A stretch of 64,000 nucleotides of DNA from Tetragnatha versicolor. Taxonomy: Eukaryota > Arthropoda > Arachnida > Araneae > Tetragnathidae. Below the pieces are notes generated by a model, which saw only the letters and a program-made list of their open reading frames with translations, made no database searches and was not told the origin of the DNA. Of this stretch, positions 1-10,239 are shown one piece after another; position 1 is the stretch's first letter; each line of letters starts with the position of its first letter. The stretch lies in NCBI GenBank assembly GCA_024610705.1, contig JANDEH010000007.1, positions 56,754,508-56,818,507 on the forward strand. The letters are read 5' to 3'. Position numbers and translations under genes: made by a program.

Positions 1-520
1 CCTAGGGGATTCGCGAGTTACCTTTTGAGAGTTTCAAAATAAATAACACTAGTTTAAAGAGACAAATTTCAAAATTATTTCTGGGGAATTACCCCCAGCC
101 CCTCTCGAAATTTTGACGTCTCTAGTTGTAATATTTTCTTAGAAATTCTATGTTTTACAAGGAACTGCTATGTTTTGGTGTAAACAAAAATTTTTCAAAA
201 TAAGCTGTAATGTAACACTACTTTTTGAGGCAAATTTTCAAACTTTTTCTGGGGGCAAATTTTCAATTTCCCCAAGACCCCCTATTATACTTCGAGTAAT
301 TGTAAAATTTTAACATAATGTGAAATATAATTTGAGTAACTCCTTATGGGTACTAGGAATAAGCCTTTGGCTGTTCAAAATCTTGGGGGAGGGGGGGATG
401 TCTAGCATTAGTGACGATCAAAAGTTTAAGGACTGCTGTTATATGGAATAACTAATACCTTCATTGTCTAGTACTGGGCCCCCCCAATATTTGATACAAG
501 TCGGCGCCTATGAGATTACC
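1..520 (+). repeat. truncated fragment of the 'CCCCCAGACCCC' repeat family
   Basis: At least two diverged copies of a unit of about 175-200 bp are visible. Each has a 'CAAATTTTCAAA...TTTTCTGGGG' block followed by a C-rich 'CCCCCAG.CCCC' block. The same unit fills the hAT-type element at 14,580-17,416 and appears in the ends of the element at 2,102-8,232. The segment seems to end near 470-515, with a run of C and then 'GGCGCC', resembling the right ends of these elements. The left end lies outside the window and no TSD could be defined. Confidence 0.6.
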
Positions 521-734
521 TACCCCGCGATAAGTATACTAATTTTCACCATCATGCTTTATGAAAGTCTTCAGATTTTGGCAGTATAGTAACCTATATT
601 AGTGAACAAACATCTTGAAAATGCTTTAAGAATTGCAACCTAGTCTATTGAACCCTTGAACCCTATATCAATTTGCTTGTTCAACAAAAGCAAATTTATC
701 CATCTCATTAATTTGAATTATTTCTATCTTTATG

Positions 735-1545
735 GAATCACTAGCTGTTATACCCGGCCTTGCACGGGTGGGGTGTATAAATTTATTTTTTAAAATATTT
801 CTTAAAATACATTTATAATTTTGTAAATTAGCAATATTACAAATCATCCCGGTATCCCAGGCGCCTCTTTCCTATCCCAGTGTTCCCGGTAATCTTATCC
901 CGGTGCCCGGTGATCATGGTAATTTTTCTAATCCCGGCTGCGTTCCCGGTAATTTTCCTATCTCAGTGTTTACGGTAATTTTTATATTCCGGTATTCTGG
1001 GTGTCTTTATGGTAAATTTCCTATCCCAGTGTTCTCTGTATTTTTTCCTTCCCGATGTTCTCGCTAATTTTCCAATCCCGGTGTTCTTGTCACTTTTTAC
1101 AATTCCGATGTTTCTGATAATGTTTAATAATATCTTGGTGCCTTTATAAAATAACAAATTTGAAAACGTTGTAAAAAGTCTAGTGAACAAATTAAGAAAT
1201 TTAAAACCAGTGTTTAAAACTAAAAAAAAAAGATCTAGTAAACGAAAAAGTCTAGTGATCTGTGTCTCATTTGAAACAATGTTTTATTTTTAACTCGTTG
1301 TATGACTGGTAAAACAGGTTTTCAAACACGGAAAAATAAGTGAAAAAAAGCAGGAAAAACGGGAAAAAAAGAATGAAGGACTGATTTTCTCTTTATAAAT
1401 TATAGCCTATGTGTTATTCTGATGTATAAGCTACATTATGGTAAAATTTCATTAAAATCCATTCAGTAGTTTTTGCGTGAAAGAGTAACAAACATCCGGA
1501 CAAACATTCACAATTATAATAGTAGTAGGAAAACTCAATGAAACG
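735..1545 (+). repeat. degenerate insect-type interspersed repeat
   Basis: The left edge reads 'TATACCCGGCCTTGC', and the right part holds 'CCATTCAGTAGTTTTTGCG' followed by 'GAAAGAGTAACAAACATCC' and then 'ATAGTAGTAGGA'. From memory, this combination of a CCGG-type head and a '...CAGTAGTTTTGGCGTGAAAG' tail is a very common module of interspersed repeats in insect genomes. I cannot assign the class securely (RTE/SINE-like or Helitron-like). A minisatellite lies inside it. No TSD was found. Confidence 0.45.
843..1135 (+). repeat. degenerate minisatellite, unit about 35 bp
   Basis: About eight diverged copies of a unit close to 'CCTATCCCGGTGTTCCCGG' plus 'TAATTTT' run head to tail. The copies differ by substitutions and small indels. 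The 75-codon open frame on the minus strand across 963-1190 is a by-product of this repetition, not a gene. Confidence 0.65.
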
Positions 1546-1683
1546 AAACTTTTACAAATTTAAATTAAATATGAACCTATACATATCTAATTAAAGTTTT
1601 AAAAAATCATAACAGAAGAAGTTAATTTTTTTATAAAACTACAGAGTAAAATTTTATTTAAATTTTTTTTAAAAATATTGTAT

Positions 1684-1765
1684 GTGCGGTGTGCGGCCCA
1701 GCAAATTTTTTTTCGTTGCAATGTGGCCCTCAAACGGTCATAGTTTCGACACCCATGTTCTATCT
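1684..1765 (-). repeat. hAT-like terminal fragment (weak)
   Basis: On the minus strand this reads 'GGGTGTCGAAACTATGACCG', then a 'GGGCCACATTG' block and 'GGGCCGCACACC'. That resembles the ends of common non-autonomous hAT elements, which begin with GGTGTCAAACT and go on to GGGCCACA. No partner end or TSD is visible. Confidence 0.3.
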
Positions 1766-1893
1766 CCTTTAGTTTTTAAATTAATTTTTCTACCTTTTTT
1801 ATTTCGCCGCTAGGTCATGGTTTGCTTAAGTAATCTCAATGGATTCTCCGAGGTCACTTACCTAGGGGTAGACCTTACTTCCATGACACGTTG

Positions 1894-1939
1894 GTTCCAA
1901 ATAAAAGATGCGAAACGGACTTTTGAAACACCCTGTATA
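1894..1939 (-). mobile_element. solo mariner/Tc1-type end
   Basis: The block ends 'TTTTGAAACACCCTGTATA'. CACCCTG followed by TA is the same right-terminal pattern seen in the complete TA-flanked foldbacks at 12,611-13,544 and 18,987-20,574. No matching left end occurs upstream in the window, so this is a truncated copy. Confidence 0.4.
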
Positions 1940-2658
1940 TAGTTGGCAAATTTTCTAATTAATTCACAAGAAATGACATTTTTATATTTCTTTGTTTCTT
2001 TCCTCATTTTTCATAACTTATGAATATTAAATTCATCTCTTGAAATTTATTTTAGCGAACACGAACTATCCATTTACACATTCGTTGTTTCGTCTACCTG
2101 ACAGTGGCGTATATTAGGGGGCCCTGCCCTTCCCCCCCCCCGAAATCCGGACTTGGCGTACCAAAGCAAGCTAAAACCCTGTTTTTAGGGACAAATTTCC
2201 AAACATTTTCTGACGGATGACCCCCAGATCCCCTTTTCTACTTGGAACTCTATTATTTTCAACTTGCTTTTATATTAAGTTCCCCCAAATGCAAATCCTA
2301 TCTAAAAATTTTGATTAAAAAATTCGGGCTAGGTGTACCAAAACTAGTTAAAACCAAATCGAGTCAAATTTTCTGGGAGAGGACCCCCAGACCCCCCTTT
2401 GGTACTTGAAACAAAATTACTCACAACTTTCTTTATATAATAAGTAGTGATGGGCAAAATCGATAATTTTAGGTATCGAATACTTTGGCATCGAATACTT
2501 ATAGGTATCGAATACTTTGGTATCGAATGCTTATAGGTATCGAATACTTTTTTCCAAAGTTGGGAAATGTACCTGAATGGACCATTTTTTTCTAAGGTTT
2601 ATCCATACTCGATCTGAAATTTTTAAAAATGAACCCGATCCATCAAAAAAGAATAATA

Positions 2659-3366
2659 CGTCGCCTTAGAATCAAAAACTACTATCTCTGAAAATTCACG
2701 CAGCTTCATTCACAGTAGTTGTTCATTCTACTCGTTTTGTTGGCGGTTTTGGCGTTGTTAAAGGGTTGCTGCTATCCATTGTTAATTCACTTCAGTCCTA
2801 GAAAGGGAAAATATTGAAACTTTGAATCTTAATAATTCTAAAACTAATTCGAATTTTTTAAAAAACGAAACGACAATATTTTAGTAAAAAATAATTGTAT
2901 ATGTGTTTAAAATATTGTACTTCTACCATGATTAGTTTTTCTTTTATAACGAAAAAAGAGTTCCAATTATTTCATTGGCTGCTGCGAAACGAGTTAGATT
3001 CAATGTTAATCTTGGCGGTCTGATATCGTTAGCAGGTTGCCATATCAGGGGCAATATTTTCTTCATCATAAAATCAAGTAATGCTGCCTTCTGGTCTGAT
3101 TCGGAAATATTCGGAATTGCAAGCGAGAAAGCTCCTTTCATTGGTTCGTAAGCGTGACATCATCGAGCTGGCAAAGTGCCTTACCAATCAAATGAGCACC
3201 TGCAACGATCTGAAGTAATTATTATTATTTTTTGATTAAGTGGTATTTAATTGGTGGATTTTTTTATGGGTAGTGGTTTGAATTGGCGTCTGATTTTAAG
3301 TAGCCAAGGATCGGGATCCCCGAAGTTTGCCGAACGGAGATAGTAGTTTTTGATTCTAAGGCGACG
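2659..3366. mobile_element. 708-bp segment bounded by a perfect 30-bp inverted repeat
   Basis: Positions 2,659-2,688 (starting CGTCGCCTTAGAATC) and 3,337-3,366 are perfect reverse complements over 30 bp. It lies wholly inside the hAT at 2,445-8,090, so it is either another nested MITE or an internal inverted repeat of that element. No clear TSD is visible at its edges. Positions about 2,800-2,985 are related to part of the Helitron at 41,895-43,216. Confidence 0.6.
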
Positions 3367-3798
3367 ATTATATTGTGCAGAATCAGTGAAGTCACCACTA
3401 TTTAATTAAATAATTTATAAATAACTTATTTTAATTCATTCCTTCGATTAAAATTTAGGACACTAAGGGCCATATTCAGATGTTCGCCATCAGTGAATCC
3501 GCCGCGCGTATCCGCCGAAATGGTATTAAAATTAACTTTTTCCCAACTCACTTTGTCTGAAACGCCGAAGGCGGATTCACTGGCTCTCTCGCCGGCGGAT
3601 ACGAAACCGCCGACGACTTTCTCTTCTCTCATTGGCTGAAACCGCGCTGAAACCTTGGAAACAGTTTGTTTACATTCTTCATTCGGTTGTACTTCGTAAC
3701 AAAAATTTGGCGTCCATCTTGCGTGAAATTTGCATGCTTTGATTAGTAGGATGTTGGTATGGATTAATATATTAAAATAATTGATAACTTTAACAAAA

Positions 3799-3909
3799 AT
3801 GAGAGAGCACAGAAGAAAATGGAACAGCTGGGATAAGAGTCGCCATGTCATACCAACACTCCTTGCCCTGCTTCGGATCACGCCCGATAGCAAAGAAAAA
3901 TGTATTGAG
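3799..3909 (+). other. possible leftover exon inside the Harbinger element
   Basis: An ATG opens a 37-codon frame (MREHRRKWNSWDKSRHVIP...) that runs into GAG|GTATGT, a good 5' splice-donor match. The peptide is basic and rich in W and R. PIF/Harbinger elements often carry a second, DNA-binding ORF, so this could be the start of such a gene. I do not recognise the peptide, and no downstream exon was identified. It may be chance. Confidence 0.2.
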
Positions 3910-4203
3910 GTATGTAAATTGTATTTTTATTTAATTTTCTCGTTTATGGAATATTTCAGAATTGGTAAATGTTTTAGTATTCAATATTTCGGATCAATTC
4001 GGTTAGATGTTCCTTTAAATATCACCAAGTTTGTTTTGGTATCAAATATTAGAAAAATCGCTTCAAAAATTACTAATCTTAATGTGATAAAAATGTTCAT
4101 TTTGTATAAAATTGATAATATTTTTAATGTTACAATAATCGACGTGGCAAATTTCTTTTTGAATTGTTATATTTTAAGATTAAGAATTCTGAATAGACTA
4201 GAG

Positions 4204-4979
4204 CAGGGTGGTCCAACCTTTACTTGCCCGAGTGCCAAACTAACTTTAGTATATGAGAGTGAGTGCCACCAAAAGACATAAATAAAAAAAGCATTATATA
4301 CAACTAATTTAATATATCACTATATTTTACAATGAGCAATGGTGAAACCAATGAGGAGAGGATTGACATTCTTTTTCTGATACTAGTTTATCGATGTTGA
4401 CAGTGAGTTCAGTAAGGCAAAGTCTCAGGCTAGATTCAAGAGAAATATTTTCCATTCGATTTCTTGCTTTTGATTTTATTTGTTTGAGAGATGAAAAAGC
4501 ACTTTCGCACACATATGTACTCCCAAACAGGGATAACATTTTCAGGGAGAATTTAAGCAGTTCTGAGAAGCGTTCCTTAGAAACCATCTTCCAGAAATTT
4601 TCAGGGCCGTCGCACTTTCTAGCCTGGTAAAATGGGTCTGCTTGAAGATCACATATTTCCATTTAAATTTCGCAAGGCACCTCACTCAATTCAATGCCCA
4701 TGGGATTTTTGCCCATGGGATTTCCCCATAAGTTTCTAACTGATGCCCTTTTGAATTTTAAGCTAAAATAATTTCCAAGGAGTGTCAGGGGTTCTCCCCT
4801 GAAATTTTTTGAAAATTAAACTCCAAAAACCAAGTTTTAAACACTTTTCTGCAATAAAAATTGAAATGTTGATTATATTCTCTGTTAGTTGGAATACGCA
4901 TTTAATTTTGAGGCCGAGTGCCACAAAAATTTCTTCGAGTGCCACTCGTGGCACGCGTGCCTCGGGTTGGACCACACTG
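4204..4979 (-). mobile_element. hAT element, innermost of the nest, with transposase remnant
   Basis: The ends are CAGGGTGGTCCAACC and GGTTGGACCACACTG, with a perfect 8-bp TSD GACTAGAG at 4,196-4,203 and 4,980-4,987. The inverted repeats extend inward with 'CGAGTGCCA' blocks. At 776 bp it is an internally deleted copy that keeps only the 3' part of the transposase gene on the minus strand. It is inserted in the PIF/Harbinger element and is therefore the youngest layer here. Confidence 0.9.
4327..4700 (-). pseudogene. hAT transposase C-terminal (dimerisation) domain remnant
   Basis: The minus-strand frame contains FGSTYVCESAFSSLKQIKSK, then ARNRMENISLESSLRL. This is the conserved hAT C-terminal dimerisation region (FGSTYxCExxFSxM...KSxxRxRLxxxxLxxxLRL), of the type seen in ZBED5/GTF2IRD2-like domesticated hATs. 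Upstream the same frame reads ELSEVPCEI, then a TAA at 4,663-4,665, then MEICDLQADPF. The stop falls where relatives usually have Q (an 'EVPxxLQxELxxLQ' motif), so a CAA-to-TAA nonsense change is likely. The BED zinc finger and the RNase H-like catalytic core are missing. The product would have been a cut-and-paste transposase. It cannot be functional as it stands. Confidence 0.8.
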
Positions 4980-7900
4980 GACTAGAGGAAGTCCAATTCA
5001 AGATATGAATTAAGAACATGAATGGTGTTCAATACTTTTTTTTATTCAGTGAAAGTTATAAATGAAAGCTTTAAAATAAATATATTTTAATTTTTAAGAT
5101 ATTATTTTTTCACCGAATATATAATTTGGTTATTACTTGTAATTCTTGATTGTTTTTATGTGCAGCTGACATAGCCTTTGTTTGCGTTGGAATATCACAT
5201 ATTTAAAGAATTCTTATTCTATCGCTTTCTATTAAACTAACTTCCTTCCGTAAAAAGGTTTTTTAAATTTAGGATAGTATTAATTGAATTATGAAGTTTG
5301 CAGTTTACACCACACACATACAACATAAAAATCATTGAATGTATATATAAACATTTCAATATATAATTGAATAGTAATCAATTATACTGTTGAATAATTT
5401 TTTCTTTTATGTAATTAATATTTTGATTTTGTTTACATGCTAGTATAATTTTTTTCAGCTCAACTAAAATGCTGTTCTTTGTGAATCAAGGAAAGAATTA
5501 TTGAAAAGGGCAAATTATGAAAGTTTAAAAGGATGACACTTCTATTTAAACTGAGAGTTATCTTTTTAAAAAATTAACCATTTGATAAATGGTAATGGAA
5601 ATTAATCAATTATTCATTTAAATTGTTTTGAGGTAAAACAGTTATTGTATTTGATATAATTTATGAAACAAACTTGCTCCTATGAACTGTGACCATCAAA
5701 CAGTGACAATCCATACTTAAATAAGTCAAACGGTATCTACTAATAAATGTCATTATTTAGAAAATAGTTGTAAAAATGTTTGAACAAATTGGTGTAGTGC
5801 TTACTTTTTTTTGTTGATAATAAATAATCTTTTTTGTGATTAGAAGAGTTTTTATGTTTTTAGGATTTAGTTCATACAATATACTTTGAAATTTTTATAA
5901 GTTACACTTTTGTCTAACTGGAGTACTAAAAATTTGTTTCTAAAATCTGCCTCACTCTTTCCTACATGTTGTACTAATAAATTTCAATTCAATAAAGAGT
6001 AACTGCAATAGTTTACACATTTAACTGTTGAAACATAATTTTTGCTAATTGAGTGGAAAATTCTCCAACAAATTAAGTATGCAGTTAAAAATAGAATAAG
6101 TTGAAGAATATAGAATATTTATTTACAAAATTCCTAAACTTTATTGAATCTATTGTGAGAATAAAAAATGGAACTTCCAAATATTTTGAAGATATGAAAA
6201 TAGTGTAAGTATTATTTATTTTGTTTTATATAAGCTTGCAAAGTTTCAGTTTTATAGATTTTAAAAATGCTGCTAATATTGGGAAATGGTAATTAAGGAT
6301 TAGTTTACTGCACAATAAGGTGAGTAGTGAGAGTCTTTCAACCAGAATTATGAAACATAGTTCCTACTTCCTAACATCTTGCATTAAATTGAATTTAATG
6401 AGTAATTCCTTTGATGAAAAGATATTTCCATGTAATCATACCTTACAAAATAACTAATTTTTTTCTATTGAATTTTTTTTTCTACCCTTTGCTATTATCT
6501 CCCTTTTTTATAACCATTTTTCCAAAATCATGTAAGAATGAATTTCCAAAACATACTTGGAATTAAATTTGGGAAATGAAGCATTATTGTTATGAGTTAC
6601 AATAATTACTTGGTTATGATAAAGGTGCAAATCGTTTAGAAATAAAAAAGATAAAATATTTTCTTTTTCTTTTATTGTTTTCATTAACTCTTTAATAAGT
6701 TCGCTTAGTTAAAAGCTTCAGCTTGGTTTCTAGTTCACTCAAACAACAAAAACAAGCGACTTGCAGTGCAGATTGAGTTTGTTTACATTTTTGTGAGCAT
6801 GTGAATGCATCAGTGACATTTTCCCGCCTTTTAATAGACGGATTTTATTGGTCGTTGAGCGTTTCAACGTCACGCCACGTCAAAAACACAACTAACCAAT
6901 GAACTGACTCTCCGAGATCTTCGCCTCTTTCGGAAGGCGATCTGAATACGGTGAATGAGATTCACGCTGGACGGAAACGCCGCCGGCGGATTCACTGATG
7001 GCGAAGATCTGAATATGGCCCTAAAGCTTGGTTTATCTACTCATACGGGAAGTTCTTATGAATTATTACTATCAATTTAGACTACAATAATATAAATATA
7101 ATTTTCAATATCTTTTACTGGTGAGTATTATTGATTTAGCAATATTTTTCGAAGAAATTCGTGTTATGAAGCATTAATTTCTTCAAAAGTAAAATAAACT
7201 AATTTTTTTCCGTGTTACTGAATAGCTTATTTTCAAAGCTTAAAGAATCAAAACAAAATTAAATTTAGTTGATTAGAATTCTAAGCAGTTAAAGCCAGAT
7301 AGCGGGAATACAAAATAAATAAAACATGCTTATTACCTACTCGATCGTTTTGCATTAAAATTGTAATTAGTAAATATAATTTTTGAATTAAACATTTAAA
7401 ATAATCCTTTTTGCCAGAAAGATTACTATGCTTAAAAACTTTTGAGTACTTAATTTAATATTAAATACTTTTTACTTTGCTGATAATATTTTATTAAAGC
7501 AATAACATATTAAAAGACTTTTTTTGGGAATGCATAAAATCCTAAAAAAAATTCATAAATAAAAATATGAATGAAATTTTAAAATTTGGGTCAAGAGATG
7601 AGTTTTAAGAACTTAAACCCTGTCCGAATTTTTTATACTGATTGCAATACGGATCTATCCAATAGTTATGGGAAAATTATGTCACATTTGTTTTGCACCC
7701 TCCAGATATCCTCTTATCTCTACTTTTTTTTAAATGAGATATTTCTAGAAAACTTCCTTCTACGCAAATTCTATTAACTTATATGGAACTTCATGAACAG
7801 CTCCCCCCCCTGCCTAAAATATAGTTTTTTACTCCTTTTTGCTTTACAAATAAAATTGGTTATCTAATTTCAACATCATCGAAATACATACTCACCAGTT

Positions 7901-8431
7901 TGTATTTGAGACCAGTTTGTATTTTACCTTTGTGTTTGATCTACAGTAAGTATTTTAAAGATTATTTCATTGAAAAATTTAAAACGACATATGACAATAA
8001 AGAATCGATACGTTTTTGGGTATCGAATACACTCGATACTTTCAGGTATCGAGTACTTAAGTATTTGGTATCGATACCTGCCCATCACTAATAATAAGTT
8101 CTTTTCGATGTAAATTTTAACAAAAAATATATAAAAAGTTACATTGGATGTAATAAATTTGCTTGGGAGGGGGTGAAAAATAATTTTAGGCCCCTCCCGA
8201 AATAAATTTATATTTACGCAATTACGCCACTGCTACCTGATCAAATGGAATGTAGTAATGAGAAAGTTTTAAAATTTTTTGAACTTTATCAAGGGGATAT
8301 AATTTCAAATAATCAAATTATACATTTTTAAGAGTTTTAATCTTACCGCCTTTATAGAATTTTTTAAACTAAAATTTATTAATATTTCAAAATAAAGTAC
8401 TATTCCTTAGATTGTAAAATCATTAGTGTGC

Positions 8432-8773
8432 AATATTGATAATTTAACACACAAAGACAAACTTATAGCAAAAAATAGGGAAATAGACACTTTATTAGCC
8501 AGACTAAGAACCCTTCCAACAAAAGCAAATAATATGTTCAAAGTAAAAGTAGTCCCAGACCCCATATGCAATACATGCAAAATCATAGACACAAATGACC
8601 ATTTACTACTACACTGCAAAAAGTACAGCAAACAAAGAAAAAAACTTATGGAAGACATAAACGTCAAATCAAATGCTGTTTCGGATATACTTGACATAAA
8701 TAACGAAAATAAAGACAACACAATAAAGGCACTATCAGAGTTTCTAAAAAGCATAGAAAAACAGCTAAGCTAA
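8432..8773 (+). pseudogene. non-LTR ORF2 C-terminus with CCHC zinc knuckle
   Basis: The frame reads LLARLRTLPTKANN, then PDPICNTCKIIDTNDHLLLH and CKKYSKQRKKL. The spacing C-x2-C-x7-H-x4-C is the terminal zinc knuckle found after the reverse-transcriptase and RNase H regions of R1, I and jockey-group ORF2 proteins, where it is followed by 'R..L'. The stop TAA at 8,771-8,773 looks like the natural end of the protein. All upstream parts (endonuclease, RT) are absent because of 5' truncation. The GTG/ATG-like start in the TSD is not a real start. Confidence 0.75.
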
Positions 8774-8889
8774 ACCAAATTATGGAATCTTTCTAAATAA
8801 AACAGAAAACAAATGAAGAAGACGAGGACGAAGCAACTCGAAAGAGTAGGCAAATGTCCCTACATAGCCAAGGCTAACCATCCATCCAT
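8432..8889 (+). mobile_element. 5'-truncated non-LTR retrotransposon (R1/I/jockey-type) with TSD
   Basis: A 12-bp TSD, CATTAGTGTGCA, flanks the insert at 8,420-8,431 and 8,890-8,901. The insert ends in a short (CCAT)n tail. It contains only the C-terminal end of ORF2 plus about 115 bp of 3' UTR. Severe 5' truncation, a simple tail and a TSD of this size are the signature of target-primed reverse transcription. The C of the TSD is ambiguous because the tail also ends in CC. Confidence 0.85.
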
Positions 8890-9879
8890 CCATTAGTGTG
8901 CACAATACATAAACCCTATTCTAAATAAAAAATTGTTTGTTCCTAGATCTAGATAATGACATTAGAGAGAGGATACCATCTTAAGCATGAATTTAATACT
9001 ATATTAATTTAAAATATTTATTCAAGGGGGTTCAGACCATACGTCTGTAAACAAAAACTAAAAAGGAAATAATTAGTCAGATGATCCTAAAAAGGAAAGT
9101 CCTAGTCAGATGATCAGATCTTGCCCAGTATCGTCTTTGCTCAGGGGTCCCCAAACTTTTCAGCCCGAAGCCCACCTTAACTATTAAACAGTAGTTCGGG
9201 GGCCGACTTTAACTCGAGACTCGAGGTTAAATTAAAAAGGCTGAAAACCAGTGGAAAACTAGTTTTAAAAGAACAATTAAGTAACAACCTTATACATAAA
9301 TCACAATTATTATTTTAAAAAGAGAAAAAACATGCATTTAAGAAATGTTTAACTTTAAATAAACAAGCATACGTGTATCTAATGAATCTTTAAAAATAAA
9401 ACAGTTTTAAAATAATCAGATAATCAGTAAATTGCATTTTTAACATCTTGTCTCTTAGTGCTGCATATAGAAATTTATTTAGGGAGATTCCAAATATCCT
9501 CGAAGAAAATTAAGTCATTATAATACCACAAGCTAAATTTTTCACCGGAGAGACCTAAAATTACCCCTTAGCCCCTCTTATGCTTACATTAATAGGTTTA
9601 AATTAAACCTATTGATTAGTGTTATTATAAGTGTTTCTTACTGTAAAGTCTTGATTGGGTTGTGTATTTTTTTTATTTTGGAGCATTTATTACACTTAGA
9701 GTTGAGTGTTACACTAATACTTTGAATTATTTGTTTTTACACTGATGAAGTAATTTACAGTTGAAGTTTTAGCAGTAAATAGATATCATGTATTACACAT
9801 AGTAAAATGTTTAAATCAATGCTAAAAAATAACATCACTTTGAGAAACATCGGTTAACATTAATGGAAAACATTGACTC

Positions 9880-9955
9880 AGGGAATTTTAAAATATTTAC
9901 TCTGGAAATCAGGGAAATCTCAGGGAATTTTACTTTACTGATTCTGTAGCCACCC
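9880..9955 (-). repeat. solo end of a CAGGGTGGCTAC-type hAT MITE
   Basis: On the minus strand this begins CAGGGTGGCTACAGAATCAG and continues with several 'TCCCTGA' and 'CAGGGAAATCTCAGGGAATT' blocks. That is the pattern of a widespread hAT-type non-autonomous repeat. The partner end is missing. Confidence 0.45.
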
Positions 9956-10034
9956 TGTTTAATGTACCTTTTCAATACATTTTTAGGTAGGATTCTCATT
10001 TTTCTGAACTTTGAAATGAATGTGAGTAGTGAGT

Positions 10035-10160
10035 TAAAATTTTTACCAGGGGGGAGGTCTGGGGGCCCTTCCCCAGAACATTCTTCGAAACTTGACCCTG
10101 AAAAACAGGCTTTTAACTCATTTTGGTACCCCTAGTCCAAATTTCAGGGGGAAGGATCTT
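10035..10160 (-). repeat. isolated unit of the 'CCCCCAGACC' repeat family
   Basis: The reverse complement shows a TTTTGGT...AAAACCTG block, a CAAGTTTCGAAGAAT block, then 'CTGGGGAAGGGCCCCCAGAC'. It matches the internal unit of the element at 14,580-17,416, in the opposite orientation. It is a fragment without ends. Confidence 0.5.
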
Positions 10161-10239
10161 GGATCTTTAGAGTACACAATATATTAGTAATATTTTTCGT
10201 GATACAAAGATATCCGCGGCTGTAGTTGGAAGACCCCTG

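Larger units (their letters stand above)
3467..7021. mobile_element. PIF/Harbinger-type element, third level of the nest
   Basis: The termini are GGGCCATATTCAGATG and ATCTGAATATGGCCC, flanked by TAA at 3,464-3,466 and 7,022-7,024. That TSD and the GGGCC start are the hallmarks of PIF/Harbinger. The inverted repeats continue with 'GCCATCAGTGAATCCGCCG', and several 'GGCGGATTCACTG' motifs recur near both ends. No DDE transposase or MADF/Myb-type protein is recognisable. One short possible exon is noted at 3,799. A complete hAT is inserted at 4,204. Confidence 0.85.
2445..8090. mobile_element. hAT-type element, second level of the nest
   Basis: The ends are TAGTGATGGGCAAAATCGA and TCGATACCTGCCCATCACTA, with a perfect 8-bp TSD ATAATAAG at 2,437-2,444 and 8,091-8,098. 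The subterminal regions carry about five copies of 'GGTATCGAATACTT' on the left and similar copies on the right, the usual place for transposase-binding repeats. It is inserted in the 2,102-8,232 element and is itself split by a PIF/Harbinger element at 3,467. No hAT transposase frame belonging to it is visible. Confidence 0.9.
2102..8232. mobile_element. hAT-type element, outermost of a four-level nest
   Basis: The ends are CAGTGGCGTA and TTACGCCACTG, with a perfect 8-bp TSD CTACCTGA at 2,094-2,101 and 8,233-8,240. An 8-bp TSD with CAGTGG ends is typical of hAT. Its own sequence is only 2,102-2,436 and about 8,099-8,232. It contains 'CCCCCAGA' repeat units like those at 1-520 and 14,580-17,416. 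No transposase belonging to this element remains. The rest is filled by younger insertions. The interrupted copy shows that it was the first to land here. Confidence 0.88.
9142..10239. mobile_element. possible hAT-type element with composite interior
   Basis: The left end is CAGGGGTCCCCAAACTTTTC, a very common hAT terminus. The right end is GGAAGACCCCTG. The flanking 8-mers, TCTTTGCT and TTTTGCTT, are similar but not identical, so the pairing is uncertain. Inside are an unrelated hAT-like right end at about 9,895-9,955 and a minus-oriented copy of the 'CCCCCAGACC' repeat at about 10,035-10,160. No coding remnant is seen. Confidence 0.4.

Noticed and set aside
3426..4281. 155- and 166-codon frames across the Harbinger left end
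   Set aside because: The minus-strand frame runs across the terminal inverted repeat into flanking sequence. The plus-strand frame runs across a likely splice donor and into the hAT end. Neither can be one protein.
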